DNA of 64,000 bases from Blastomussa wellsi (lineage: Eukaryota; Cnidaria; Anthozoa; Scleractinia; Plerogyridae), in NCBI GenBank assembly GCA_947652115.1, contig OX393569.1, forward strand, positions 18,082,650 to 18,146,649. Direction: 5' to 3'. The position numbers and the translations under genes were made by a program. Position 1 is the first letter of the stretch. The number at the start of each line of letters is the position of its first letter. The notes beneath the pieces are model-generated. The model worked only from the letters and a program-made list of their open reading frames with translations, was not told where the DNA came from and did not search any database. Positions 58,001-63,789 of this stretch are shown here, in pieces.

Positions 58001-60914
58001 TGGAGTTTGGGAACTACTAAAATAAATCTATATATATCTACTTAAAAAAGCAAACATTTAATAACTTCAAACAGTTGTTTTCCAGTTCATAATAGGGACC
58101 TTACAAAACTGCGACAGTGACGCCGACGCTGATTTCCGTTTCGTAAACGATCGGTACCATTTTTGAAGGTCAACACTGATGTTTCATAGGGGAGCGTCAT
58201 ATGCCGCAAGTGGTGTAAAACATCGTACAAAACTCGTAGCAGGAATCACTTTCTTAACATTTTCTTAATAGTGTAGCCCTCTTTCTCGGGCGTCAATTGA
58301 TGCTGACCTTGACCTTTGATCCTGTTAATTTCAGCGTTATTGCCCGTGTCAGAGGAGGTTCGTGCCAATCTACGCCCAGGTGACAAGAAGGAACCCGACA
58401 GTCCCACCCTACCCTACCCAGGAAAACTGGACAGCAGTATTACTGGTAGTTCAACCTCGTTGAATACGGAACCCCAAGTGTCCATTGTTATTACCACTGA
58501 TGAAAATCCTGGCGACCAGGCCTTTGCTTGGCCCAAGGAATGTCAGAACATGCTCTTGGACCCAGGGATCGTGAACGACACTCAGACCCAAGCCCTGCTC
58601 TTGACCACGTTGGTAAGGACGTTGTGTAAGATGGTTTCAAAATTGTTCATCAATTTATGAATTTCCTCTGTTGCCAAGCTGAAAAAAACCATTCACATCA
58701 AAATTCAAAATACAATTCAAGCGATACAATTCTCCTCGCAGTATCAAAACTATGTCAGATTTAATAGAAAAAATATTATGGGGTACAGGTTAAAGAATTC
58801 GGGGCGATGGTTGTTATGTTGTTGGTCAAGAAACCTTGCTACCACAGAAACCTTTGTAAAAAGCAGACCGTACGACCTTCGTTTGAACGCAGACTTTACC
58901 TTATACAACTTACTGCTATCGGGATACAAAACAATGTTGCTTTTTTCTCGTCTCTTGGAAGGCAATTTTGCTAGAGCACATCACGGGGGATGTGGAGTCA
59001 AGATACTTATACGAGGTTCTCGCTGAGGCTAGCCTTGTCTTTCCTGGAGTATTTCCTGTTATGTGAGTATACTAGTTAGTCATTTTTACTCAGATTTTCA
59101 ATTTTTTGAACGTGAATAAACTAAGTTCTTCTAAGTTAAATCTGTTTCTTGCCTAGATTAATCAGCTTCAACTTGAAGATAACACTTTATGCAATGGCAT
59201 ACAGTACCGGTAACTTTTTACCAGTTATCTGTTATCTTCAGGTTGAAACAATAGGTACGGTTTATATGCAAATGCAGCCATAACACTACTGGAACAACGA
59301 CCTGAATTAATCGCTACTGTTGGACATTCATTAATTTGTTAATCAATTTAATCTTCAACGTGAACACAGATTGTCATGCAACTCTAACTAGAATTGCTGT
59401 GTGACATTCCAAACGACAGCTACGCAAAGGAGGCCATTTTCTTACCGGCCTTTGTTTATAATCATTTAGTTATAATCTCTTGGACTCGGATCTCTCCATT
59501 GTGCTTGGTCATTCGGACGATGTAGCCACGCTTACTGCGATACAGACAATTGTGCATTCGATGAGTGCCGTGAAGCAAAATGAAGATCCAGTCATCAAGG
59601 CCAGCTATCTCTCAAGTGAGTAAAAAAACAACAACAACAATGAACTGCTTTGTCACGTTAAAACTGCAGTGTGTGGCATGTTATGTATAGAAGTCAAAAT
59701 CATATTTGAACTGTGGGGTAGATTGTTGAGAATAGTTTAGAGTGAAGAATTTCTTATTATTTCCGTTGAGTTTGCAATAGACCATATTCACGATAGCCGC
59801 CACGATGGTTTTCATATTGTAATGCAAATTAGCCACGTTGTCTGCCAGGGGGCAAATGCCGTTTCTCGGAAAATCGGACGGTTTAAATAGTGTATCTGCG
59901 GTAAAGCCACATTTGAGAGCCAAATTATGGAATAATGATTTCATTATAAGGTTACTTTGAAATAGTTACTTGATACCTTGACTTGTTAACTACGCAAGCC
60001 GTTTTCCATTTTATAAAGTGCCAAAATTGCGTTAAACTTAGAATATTTAAACCACAAAACAGAAACCAAAACATGCCTATGAAAAAAAAAATCATCAGAC
60101 ACGAGAAGAAACCAGCTGAAATTGGTCGATTGAGGCTTGTTTGCCCCCTCACAAATCAAAAATGCCTAATTTGTATTGCAATGTGAAAACAAACATGGCA
60201 GATATCGGCTAATGAAGAAGAGAAGACAATTAACTGTTTCGTATATTTTCTGTTTTCAGCGTTCGGATTTTCAGGATTCAGTCATTTTACAAAGTTCAAG
60301 GTGGGAATTGCTGGTTTTAGCCTTCCTTCTTTCTTTTGTCATTGAACTCTTATGGTGGAGAAAGTCTAAGAACCAGTCACTTTACATCAAGATATTCACA
60401 AATTGCTTTTTAAGAAAGATCAAGTAGAGTGCAATGATAATCTCTTGACCATATCCATATGGTAATGATGGAAAATTCACCGTCAGTGGACTGGTAAATA
60501 ATTACAAATCGGCCAATCAATCTCTTCTTTTTTCAGGAGCAAAGCGGTCAGGTGAATCGTGCGCAACTCTTCGTCAAATTTCTGGAAGCAGTTGTGGAAG
60601 TATACGGTGTACCCATGACCGAACAAAACGTTAAGACCCATCGCTCAGGGTCCGTCGCCTCCATCAAACCACTGCCTCACAGCTCCAGTACAGAGGACGT
60701 GAGGGCCGCGGCTTCGTCTTCGTCTTTGTCGTCTTCCCTTAGTTCTCTGGCTGGTGCGACGGCTGGGAAACACCTGTTTATTCCACTGCCGTTTAAGCGC
60801 GCGAGCTCGTCTTACCGGCCAAAGAAGAGCGAGAAGGAATCGCCAAAATTTCGACGGAACTGGTCAACGAGGGGAACAAGGAGTACCTCGGCTGGAAAAA
60901 TTGTGAAACTATAG
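13966..60914 (+). CDS. NF1: neurofibromin, Ras GTPase-activating protein (complete gene, 75 exons)
   Basis: I joined 75 exons by GT-AG sites and reading phase. They total 7,947 bases, exactly divisible by three, giving 2,648 aa against about 2,820-2,840 in human. Neurofibromin speeds GTP hydrolysis by Ras and so turns off growth signalling at membranes. Order: HEAT-like N-terminal region; RasGAP domain (about residues 1120-1475) with the arginine finger in [10 protein letters not shown] (Arg1200) and the FFLRFINPA fingerprint (Arg1311); Sec14-like plus PH-like module (about 1494-1732); long HEAT-like C-terminal region; basic tail. The start at 13966 ([18 protein letters not shown]) aligns with the human N-terminus. 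The coral protein is shorter before the segment [10 protein letters not shown] and in the region that holds the human bipartite nuclear signal, which is missing here. Exon coordinates are given in the block entries. Confidence 0.97.
14029..15714 (+). other. NF1 intron 1
   Basis: This 1.7-kb intron holds a fold-back element (14938-15121), a poly-C run near 15310, a module at 15220-15300 (ggtatccatagcaacc) like that near 7150, and a SINE 3'-end fragment at 15625-15660. No coding segment is recognised. Confidence 0.6.
14938..15121. repeat. fold-back MITE in NF1 intron 1
   Basis: The left arm (agtggcaaaagaggacacat, tgttgcgga) is matched by the reverse complement of the right arm (tccgcaacattgtgtcctca, tttgccacc). 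Confidence 0.75.
16590..16870 (+). mobile_element. tRNA-derived SINE copy (family S1)
   Basis: This copy has a tRNA-like head (tagtgcactggactctggat), a conserved middle (ttgggaaagacacttcatac; agtgcctctctttcact) and a tail ending near gcatcccattcagggggag. Copies or fragments of the same family lie at 17770-18045, 29995-30265, 32840-33050, 51065-51250, 51775-51905 and 53920-54140. The middle (cttgggcaaggcactttactctc ... cctctctccacc in better copies) resembles the conserved central domain of widespread metazoan SINE superfamilies. It also contains a G17-like run near 16735. Confidence 0.75.
17609..17775. mobile_element. CAGGGGCGGATC-type MITE (diverged copy)
   Basis: It starts caggggcagatccaggattt, like the termini at 20052 and 23380. 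The right end is unclear. Confidence 0.5.
17770..18045 (-). mobile_element. SINE family S1 copy
   Basis: Read on the minus strand: tRNA-like head gggagacgcattggcctaat through gttagtgcac and gggttcgagc, then the middle domain with gacaagacacttgactctc and cctctctccacccagatg, then the tail. It lies in NF1 intron 5. Confidence 0.8.
18536..18947. repeat. nested fold-back with GGGTAATCA ends
   Basis: gggtaatcaaatgatgatga with gaaattaggaaat on the left is mirrored near 18640-18695 (atttcctaatttcatgagta; tttgattacc). A second TGATTACCCC end lies at 18936-18945. It looks like a MITE with an internal palindrome, in NF1 intron 7. Confidence 0.65.
18958..19096. repeat. two-copy direct repeat
   Basis: A unit of about 62 bp containing gtacatttaatcgaatcaga and acaggaagctttcc occurs twice in tandem with few differences, in NF1 intron 7. 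Confidence 0.8.
20052..20237. mobile_element. CAGGGGCGGATC-type MITE (hAT-like ends)
   Basis: The left end is caggggtggatctagt; the right end is cctggatcggtccctg. The interior has ttacgtcattccttagtggt and gcaccccctcctaa, shared with the copies at 23380 and 24079. The CAGGG...CCCTG ends suggest a hAT-type nonautonomous element. Confidence 0.7.
20585..24767 (+). CDS. NF1: NF1 exons 10-19 (residues 277-630)
   Basis: Exons: 20585-20644, 21201-21365, 21745-21948, 22122-22193, 22595-22654, 22894-23016, 23132-23248, 23762-23841, 24349-24469, 24708-24767. Landmarks are [13 protein letters not shown] (exon 11), [10 protein letters not shown] and [14 protein letters not shown] (exon 12), and [16 protein letters not shown] (exon 17). 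Exon 19 is the remnant of a longer human segment before the TKLE motif (here SKLE). Confidence 0.93.
20852..21115 (-). pseudogene. antisense exonuclease-1-like (XPG/FEN family) fragment in NF1 intron 10
   Basis: On the minus strand the core at 21076-20939 reads [20 protein letters not shown], then [18 protein letters not shown] and QKVIFKMD. This matches the I-region of exonuclease 1, including the EAD and EDSD acidic metal ligands, much better than FEN1 or XPG. Only about 45 residues are recognisable; upstream and downstream sequence loses similarity. A possible acceptor (ggttttgcag) just upstream could mean a duplicated genomic exon rather than a processed copy. It is opposite to NF1 and cannot code a working nuclease alone. 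Confidence 0.7.
21403..21455 (-). mobile_element. SINE S1 tRNA-like head fragment
   Basis: gagtctggcacactaaccat through tagtccaccacgcttcc is the antisense of the S1 head. A 3'-end fragment (gctctggcctgatgggccac) is at 21663-21695. Confidence 0.6.
22662..22758. repeat. tetranucleotide tract (AATC)n then (AGTC)n
   Basis: Runs of aatc/gatc lead into cagt/agtc repeats in NF1 intron 14. The first part is self-complementary around cgatgaaacgattgatcgat. Confidence 0.9.
23380..23592. mobile_element. CAGGGGCGGATC-type MITE
   Basis: It runs from cagggacagatctagggg to gctagatccgcccctg, with an internal duplication of the block attccttagtggtgcacccc. Confidence 0.75.
24079..24214. mobile_element. CAGGGGCGGATC-type MITE, short copy
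   Basis: It runs from caggggctggtctaagggga to cttgatctgccctt and shares ttacgtcattccttagtggc with its relatives. Confidence 0.65.
24768..26608 (+). other. NF1 intron 19, repeat-rich
   Basis: This 1.84-kb intron contains a palindromic block at 25100-25200 (tgtatgggagaat ... attctcccataca), a hairpin at 25438-25464 (cagtctagat/atctagactg), an inverted block at 25545-25650 (catagaaagtgc ... gcactttctatg), three CTGATTGG/GCTGATTGG motifs near 26370-26460, and a (TATTG)n run at 26556-26575. It is probably one or more DNA-transposon remnants. No exon is recognised. Confidence 0.6.
26609..34829 (+). CDS. NF1: NF1 exons 20-32 (residues 631-1090)
   Basis: Exons: 26609-26795, 26961-27034, 27663-27803, 28189-28271, 28424-28501, 29452-29509, 29620-29733, 30626-30664, 31173-31270, 32287-32359, 33081-33220, 34165-34278, 34651-34829. 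Landmarks are [13 protein letters not shown] (exon 21), [13 protein letters not shown] (exon 23), [12 protein letters not shown] (exon 25), [12 protein letters not shown] (exon 26), [12 protein letters not shown] (exon 30) and [16 protein letters not shown] (exon 32). Exon 27 is only 39 bp but keeps phase and matches the human segment ending FVEQ (here FIEQ). Confidence 0.92.
28841..28861. repeat. palindrome with CACTAGCC repeats
   Basis: ccactagcc and ggctagtgg form a perfect 9-bp stem. Several further cactagcc copies lie in 28755-28850. Confidence 0.7.
29040..29365. repeat. dispersed repeat module shared with 7140-7560
   Basis: It contains aaggaggtcaccatggcaac and ends ttaaccttgcctaaattcc ... 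atttagcctcat. The intron-1 segment of the STAND/TPR gene has gaggtatccatggcaacc and aactttgcctaaatgat ... atttagccac in the same order. Confidence 0.6.
29995..30265 (-). mobile_element. SINE family S1 copy, near full length
   Basis: On the minus strand it has a tRNA-like head (gtgctggaccctggatgat), then gggcactgcgttgtgttctt, gggcaaggcactttactctc, cctctctccacccaggtg, and tail ctggcctgatgggt. This is the best copy in the window. Confidence 0.8.
30827..31085. mobile_element. fold-back Penelope-like terminal repeat with hammerhead-like cores
   Basis: Two arms of about 95 bp are inverted: ttttatcaactgggttgata, tgtcaattggccaccgtaaa, gagattcaa ... and their complements ending ttgataaaac at 31020. 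A distal tail, ccgacgcagcaccacagttt ... ctttagaaacttacccc, is typical of Penelope-like element ends in cnidarians. Each arm carries a hammerhead-ribozyme-like core (see findings). It lies in NF1 intron 27. Confidence 0.7.
31525..31640 (+). mobile_element. probable non-LTR retrotransposon 3' tail
   Basis: The stretch ends gtacaatgtcgcgaataaat followed by a (GATGAT)n tail. A truncated 3' end with a short-repeat tail is typical of some LINE families. There is no reverse-transcriptase sequence nearby, so the call is tentative. Confidence 0.4.
32009..32270. mobile_element. hAT-like MITE, GCTGCAAATAATTTTTC family, copy 1
   Basis: It shares caaataatttttctcccatg (with gaaaggac after it), a middle cacagttggga, and gacattggcaaattttggtc with the copy at 33786. 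Confidence 0.7.
32840..33050 (-). mobile_element. SINE family S1 copy
   Basis: On the minus strand the middle domain reads gggcaagacactttactgtc, cctctctccactcaggtg and taaatgggtaac. The tRNA-like head is degraded. Confidence 0.75.
33786..34035. mobile_element. hAT-like MITE, GCTGCAAATAATTTTTC family, copy 2
   Basis: It has perfect terminal inverted repeats cagggctgcaaataa and ttatttgcagccctg. A right end of the same type (ttatttgcagccctg) recurs at 56205-56225, downstream of the 51-bp satellite. Confidence 0.8.
34355..34535. repeat. (GGTC)n/(AGTC)n tetranucleotide tract
   Basis: Tandem ggtc units grade into agtc/cagt variants over about 180 bp of NF1 intron 31. Confidence 0.9.
34830..36192 (+). 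other. NF1 intron 32
   Basis: It holds a TAGCCTG...CAGGCTA element at 35220-35343. Two reading frames of 85-100 codons (34923-35222 and 35527-35781) show no family I recognise. The 35527 frame is plausibly old coding sequence (many Leu-rich helices) but cannot be assigned. Confidence 0.5.
35220..35343. repeat. TAGCCTG...CAGGCTA fold-back element
   Basis: The ends are tagcctgcattgcag and aggcgaaacaggcta. It is the same terminal type as 11101-11226 and 44547-44640, but its arms are short. Confidence 0.55.
36193..42746 (+). CDS. NF1: NF1 exons 33-44: RasGAP (GRD) region
   Basis: Exons: 36193-36263, 36904-37044, 37467-37550, 37857-38026, 38858-38950, 39273-39315, 39556-39637, 40818-40894, 41311-41408, 41727-41876, 41999-42097, 42644-42746. 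The arginine finger is in exon 36 ([13 protein letters not shown]), followed by VSFEVDPTR. Exon 39 codes RFPKHS ... [10 protein letters not shown] and ends inside the first unit of the 23-bp minisatellite. Exon 41 keeps [15 protein letters not shown] see no counterpart of the vertebrate alternative exon 23a in the 240-bp intron between exons 38 and 39. Confidence 0.95.
36495..36710. repeat. head-to-head pair of tRNA-Lys-like arms (fold-back)
   Basis: The right arm (36626-36703, plus strand) reads gtctccagtagctcagtggt, tagagca, and gggtcgtgggttcaaatccc: an A box and B box with the GGGTC-GTGGG layout of metazoan tRNA-Lys. The left arm is the same on the minus strand with few changes. The acceptor and anticodon stems are broken, so neither is a working tRNA. 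A central hairpin (ggtgagcaagg ... cccttgctcacc) joins them. Confidence 0.75.
38219..38462. repeat. fold-back MITE in NF1 intron 36
   Basis: atgggccttattcgcgtggc on the left and its diverged complement catggccgccgtgtgattaa with ggccca on the right, about 100 bp apart. Confidence 0.6.
39627..40109 (+). repeat. 23-bp minisatellite that includes the exon-39 splice donor
   Basis: About 21 tandem copies of cccagcaataagtatgttat + caa. The first copy lies across the end of NF1 exon 39 (cccagcaataa codes the end of INPAI) and its GTATGT donor at 39638. Later copies repeat both the exon end and the donor inside intron 39. Variants include aatacgtatg and aataagcatg. Confidence 0.95.
40248..40440. repeat. 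dispersed repeat shared with 6838-7065
   Basis: Both copies contain tttgattgagaagatatat (or tactaa), caaacact ... gagagtg, tttcat and aagtttgt ... tgctatgca/tgctgtgca in the same order. The element type is unknown. Confidence 0.75.
41517..41553. repeat. near-perfect palindrome with two CACGTG cores
   Basis: cctcgtgtccacgtgact and agtcacgtgacacgagg form a stem of about 17 bp with one bulge, in NF1 intron 41. Each arm holds a CACGTG E-box. Confidence 0.85.
42130..42184. repeat. (GATT)n/(GATC)n tract
   Basis: Tandem gatt units run into gatc units in NF1 intron 43. Confidence 0.9.
43075..43215 (-). mobile_element. tRNA-like SINE head
   Basis: On the minus strand there is ctctgcagctcagtggcagg, then a long D-loop insert, and a degenerate B box gcgggtttcgcccc. 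It is followed by an A-rich region and is not a functional tRNA. Confidence 0.45.
43449..48455 (+). CDS. NF1: NF1 exons 45-52: Sec14-like and PH-like module
   Basis: Exons: 43449-43504, 44398-44521, 45650-45787, 46468-46578, 47172-47219, 47314-47415, 47721-47858, 48390-48455. Landmarks are [12 protein letters not shown] (exon 45), [11 protein letters not shown] (exon 46), [18 protein letters not shown] (exon 47), SLEEDLK (exon 48), [10 protein letters not shown] (exon 50), [15 protein letters not shown] (exon 51) and [12 protein letters not shown] (exon 52). In human this bipartite module binds glycerophospholipids. Confidence 0.94.
43680..43890. repeat. dispersed repeat shared with 52720-52920
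   Basis: The two copies align through aaccaatca, cacgactcgc, tttcccgcgc, gttttgattggttc, attgtctg, gtgactgg and acactca(g/a)ttgaaaac, all in order. A partial copy in the other orientation is at 37570-37630 (gcggttttcaattgagg). Confidence 0.8.
44130..44280. repeat. fold-back with GACTTGTCCC arms
   Basis: gacttgtcccttc and gaaggg ... gggacaagtc form a hairpin; acaagatgggacatgtcccc follows. Similar words (gaggggacatgt types) occur near 6590-6700 and 23930-24000. Confidence 0.55.
44547..44640. repeat. TAGCCTG...CAGGCTA fold-back element
   Basis: A 94-bp element with ends tagcctgtgaacaggct and agcctgctcacaggcta, just 26 bp downstream of an NF1 splice donor (exon 46). Confidence 0.8.
46145..46215 (-). 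mobile_element. tRNA-like relic
   Basis: On the minus strand, gactcagtgataagaca (A-box-like) and gagattcgaatcctgtga (B-box-like) lie about 35 bases apart. The stems are not intact. Confidence 0.4.
46782..47032. mobile_element. PIF/Harbinger-type MITE with TTA target duplication
   Basis: Inverted ends agccaatgacacacggttca and its complement tgaaccgtgtatcattggct flank a 250-bp AT-rich interior that lacks coding sequence but repeats ttcaac words. Immediate flanks are TTA on both sides (tgTTA|agcc; ggct|TTAg), the 3-bp TWA signature of PIF/Harbinger insertion. Confidence 0.8.
48663..54525 (+). CDS. NF1: NF1 exons 53-66: C-terminal HEAT-like region
   Basis: Exons: 48663-48780, 49105-49190, 49336-49433, 49820-49910, 50350-50439, 50642-50761, 50904-51021, 51475-51615, 52006-52074, 52312-52454, 53001-53062, 53544-53658, 54189-54269, 54475-54525. 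This is the best-conserved stretch: [103 protein letters not shown], and [16 protein letters not shown]. Confidence 0.95.
51065..51250 (+). mobile_element. SINE family S1 copy with good tRNA-like head
   Basis: Head: gtggcctagaggttactgca, ctggactctgcatcaagtgg, gggttcgagccctgac (clear B box). The middle domain is deleted; the tail goes straight to tagcattccatccaggggtg. Confidence 0.75.
51775..51905 (+). mobile_element. SINE family S1, 3' half
   Basis: After a G-run, gcaatggaccagcatcccat and ccagaggcaatcgaaataa match the S1 tail. Confidence 0.65.
52660..52920. repeat. adjacent repeats: AAAGGGGCTGCGTCACG-type end and the 43680-family copy
   Basis: atatcgtgacgcagcccctt at about 52697-52716 matches the inverted ends of the element at 55992-56201. 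The following 200 bp are the second copy of the 43680-43890 repeat. Confidence 0.6.
53415..53464 (-). pseudogene. shortened tRNA-Leu pseudogene
   Basis: On the minus strand, ggtagcgtggccgagtggtc, taaggcgctgg joins directly to ttcgaatcccaccgcttcc. Both acceptor-stem halves are present, but the anticodon arm and variable arm (about 32 bases) are missing. A T4 run follows. Compare the intact gene at 56431-56512. Confidence 0.85.
53920..54140 (-). mobile_element. SINE family S1 copy
   Basis: On the minus strand: head ggaggcatggtggcccgatg, gcgctggactctggatcagg, ggttcgagccctggcc; middle gggcaaaacactttactctc; then tail. Confidence 0.78.
54325..54425. repeat. (GACT)n tetranucleotide tract
   Basis: gactgact runs are interrupted by ttgattgaccgacttg in NF1 intron 65, and form a two-copy higher-order repeat. 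Confidence 0.9.
54640..55960. repeat. 51-bp satellite array, 26 units, in NF1 intron 66
   Basis: Unit: aaccccaactgtggtcgggc, agaatattcagacatcattc, ctcgcagtgca (51 bp). Twenty-five units are in exact 51-bp register and the last lacks 5 bp. Units 1-3 have CTTGCAG, the rest CTCGCAG. Units 11-14 and 22-24 have AGCTG instead of AACTG. Units 15, 16, 18 and 19 have TTTAGAC, giving a three-unit (153-bp) duplicated block. As 51 is a multiple of three and the unit lacks stops in several frames, long frames appear on both strands (for example [17 protein letters not shown] repeated on the minus strand), but they are not a gene. Confidence 0.97.
55992..56201. mobile_element. fold-back MITE with TTTAAAGGAGC-TACGTCACG ends
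   Basis: tttaaaggagctacgtcacg on the left and catgacgtggctcctttaa on the right are inverted. It lies between the 51-bp satellite and a hAT-like right end at 56205-56225. Confidence 0.7.
56259..60914 (+). CDS. NF1: NF1 exons 67-75: C-terminus
   Basis: Exons: 56259-56348, 56617-56749, 57279-57366, 57807-57853, 58335-58612, 58962-59062, 59470-59615, 60260-60300, 60537-60914. Landmarks are [14 protein letters not shown] (exon 68), NKENLAYLA (exon 70), [12 protein letters not shown] (exon 71), [17 protein letters not shown] (exon 72) and FGFSGF (the 41-bp exon 74). Exon 75 ends in a Ser-rich, basic tail ([17 protein letters not shown] ... GKIVKL), matching the human end FKRNSIKKIV in style. The exon-71 segment lacks the human bipartite nuclear signal. 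Confidence 0.93.
56431..56512 (-). tRNA. tRNA-Leu (anticodon UAG)
   Basis: The 82-nt minus-strand sequence folds as a class II tRNA: acceptor GGTAGCG/CGCTGCC (with one U-G pair) plus discriminator A, D arm GCCGAGTGGTCTAAGGC, anticodon arm CTGGT-TTTAGGC-ACCAG (anticodon TAG), long variable arm with CAT/ATG stem, and T arm GTGGG-CTCGAAT-CTCAC. It closely resembles metazoan tRNA-Leu(UAG). One departure is C in place of the usual T54. A T4 pol III terminator (gtttctttt) follows within about ten bases. It lies antisense in NF1 intron 67 and has no intron of its own. It is probably functional; expression is untested. Confidence 0.88.
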
Positions 60915-61331
60915 CCGAGAAACGGTCCTAGTAATGATCAAGATCTCGTTTCTCCACAAGATATCACTATCAAATATATGGGAACAATTTAGGAGAATTT
61001 TTATGTTGACGTCAAAGCTTTAGGATTTGGAGCCCTATGGAACCTCATTTGAAGAGAAGAATTCAAAGAAATACAAAAGCTGGACACGATTGTTCTATGT
61101 CCAGCAAGCAGTTGACTTCTGCAGGCTATCTAACTTAATTACAAAGCCTTGCATTGACTTGAACGATTGAAAAAATACGCGGACTTAAGCTAGATCGAGT
61201 GCCGACCTCGGCAGGTATTTGTAGTCCGCGAAAGCCGAAAATAGCCGAGACAACCCGATTCTAAGTACATCGGAAAATTCGGAACTAAAATACGATCGTG
61301 ATTCCTTGCGAGTCTGATTATTCAGAGTCGC

Positions 61332-61376
61332 CTTAACCTGCGACATGCCCTTCCTCCCTATTAGTCGCAGGTTAAG
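61332..61376. repeat. 13-bp perfect hairpin in NF1 3' flank
   Basis: cttaacctgcgac and gtcgcaggttaag flank a 19-base loop, 418 bp after the stop. It could be an RNA stem-loop in the 3' UTR or a small element. Confidence 0.8.
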
Positions 61377-62612
61377 AACATTCTGTTAAAACATTAGCGA
61401 GTTGTATCATACTTCTGTCAATGGTAAAGTACAATTTTGCATTTCGTGCACGTTCTTAGAAAAGATCTTCTTGAAGTACATTTTCAAACTCGTTCCCAGG
61501 TTCCTCATGGCACAGAAATGAAAGGATCATGGGGTCGAGGCTGCATATATTTCTTTGTTCTTGAATTGCCCAAATATGGATAATACGGATTCTTGTATTA
61601 TAATCTCTAGTGTAAATAGTAATGATGTTTTTTCATGAAATTAACATTGCAAATCTAAGGTTTGCTCGGGTTCGGGGAAGAGATAGGAAATATTGATTAT
61701 AATGAAATGAGATTAGGTCTAATGTAGAATATTACTTTTTATTGAAAATTGTACATAGTGATCTGGTGGTCTGGTATAAAAAAAATATTTTACTTTTTAT
61801 AGCATTTTCTCTCGTTGATCACGAGTCACTGAGGTGAGGAAAGGAAGAGTGAAAAATTTTTCCATAAGTAAAATATTCGAAGTAGTCTACTATCCAGCGA
61901 ACCTCCACTGTTTACTATCAGCGGTCAAACCGCCATCTTGGATCTGCATGCCAGGATTCCGGGGCCTGGGGCGCGCTACTGTGTCTGATCTTGTATAGAG
62001 AGTTTTCATTTGATGGCACGGCGGTCATGCTGTTCCAAAGCAAAATAACGGTGGCCATGTTGGTGTACTCAGTCAATCCTCCGGTAATTGAACTCTGTCT
62101 TTATGCAACCATCGGCTTTTGTTTCAGTGAACCATTATGGCTGCTTGTCACGTGAGTGGAAACACTCAATACCACTTACCGTGTACAGTAACACGAATCT
62201 TAATCCGCTCATCCATCGAGCGCGCGCGCTGAGGAAAAACAAAGGGCCAGAAGCCGTTTCGTAGCTTTGCTGGTAGTTAGCTCTCTTAAATGGTCGGTGA
62301 TCCCTACTTTTTTTCGATGAACTGATTTTATTTACAATTCTCGGCAAAAAGTTTGGTGTTTTCTGCCCACAGGACATCGAATCTTGCCATCATGCGGCTG
62401 TTAGGCGAGTGGAAATGTGGTCGCTAAATGCGAATTTTTTCTTTAAGGTACCACACCAATTGAATAAATTCACTTTATCGGTCCATTTAAACAACATTTG
62501 TCAGAGGTACGTTCATTTCAAAGATTTATTTGCAATATTTTTGTGCTTACAGACACTGTAGCCGTATCCGCTAACGAAGCGCGAGTATTCAGATTTAGGG
62601 TGTTCGTCTGGG

Positions 62613-62644
62613 CATGTTATACTCATTATCTTGAGTATAACATG
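62613..62644. repeat. 13-bp perfect hairpin
   Basis: catgttatactca and tgagtataacatg with a 6-base loop. Confidence 0.85.
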
Positions 62645-62957
62645 TCTGTGGTAGAAAATTTTTGCGCCAACGTCGTTAAGGTGGCTGGACACAGTTTTTC
62701 TGGGTGGTCGGCGGTATTACCCAACACGGCGAGCAAATATATCTGAATAAAAGCTCATCAGCTTGTAAAATGTGGTTTACAGTTTTGTGTATTGCCAAGG
62801 GTTAATTACGGCCGGCGCATGCACAGTGTGTTCAAAACTTGCGAGCGGATCGTTACGTAAAGAACTTGAATTTTCTAAAATAATTGGTATTATTATATGG
62901 CAAGGAAAATCCGAGCGTTCTTATTGGTTCTTTCTTGGTCGAGATTTTGTCATACGG

Positions 62958-62981
62958 ACCGTTTCCAGAGAAACGGTCCTT
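62958..62981. repeat. 10-bp perfect hairpin
   Basis: ggaccgtttc and gaaacggtcc with a 4-base loop. Confidence 0.85.
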
Positions 62982-63218
62982 AGCCGCGTATTTTTTGGTA
63001 AAGTTGGGTAATTTAAAATTTGCAACTAGAACTGCGGAAAGAAAACGTTTATAAATACTCTAATTGAAAAAATGTTTTAAAAATCGTGGTAGCTTGTTCT
63101 TTCGGAGGTTTTCGTAGTATCAAAACACGTTACAGCGGAAAACCTCTGAATACAAGTCACCGAAAGTGCGTCAGTTTTTAACAAGCATGCACGACCCGAG
63201 TGCCATATAATAAACTAC

Positions 63219-63740
63219 TTACTAACCAAGCTTGCTCGAGCCGTACTGGGGAATATTGGCCCTCGGTCGTTCTTGTACGGACCTCGCTGCGCTCGGTCCA
63301 TACTGCCACGACCTCGGGCAAATAGGGAGCTTAAGCAATGACGACGGCGACGGGGAGGACGACGAGTGATTGAAAATGAATTTATATTTTACGTACGAAT
63401 CTCGCAATTGACTTGATGTATTCGGTGCATCCATAGCTTTCAAACGTAGCTCTTGCATAAAATATAAGCACGGCGTTTATTTTCAAACAGGAAAACGGAA
63501 ATTTAGCCGTCACGTTCACGTTCTCTAGATGACTCAGAATTTGGTCATTTCACGTCGTTGTTTTGCAGAGGACGACTATACGAAATTTACAAAGATGGAC
63601 AATGCACGTGCAGGGCTATTGTACTGCTAATTAAATCTTTTGTTCAGCGACGTTCTCGTTGACGTCGTCGTCGTGGTTTGCTTAAGCTCCCTTTTAAAAT
63701 TATTCCCCAGTACGGCCCTCGCGCTCGGTTAGTAAGGGGT
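63219..63740. mobile_element. nested fold-back elements
   Basis: Outer arms: cttactaaccaagcttgctc, gagccgtactggggaat on the left and attccccagtacggccctcg, cgctcggttagtaag on the right. Inside lies a second element, 63324-63692, with perfect ends agggagcttaagcaa and ttgcttaagctccct and GACGACG-rich subterminal parts. The inner element seems to have inserted into the outer one. Confidence 0.75.
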
Positions 63741-63789
63741 TAATATTACGATTCAAACATTGAAGCATAAAAGTTAAAATATGACAGGG

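Larger units (their letters stand above)
60915..63789. other. NF1 3' flank and repeats up to the assembly gap
   Basis: No further gene is recognised in these 2.9 kb. The first part should be NF1 3' UTR. It contains hairpins at 61332-61376, 62613-62644 and 62958-62981, and nested fold-back elements at 63219-63740. I cannot point to a confident polyadenylation signal. Confidence 0.55.
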
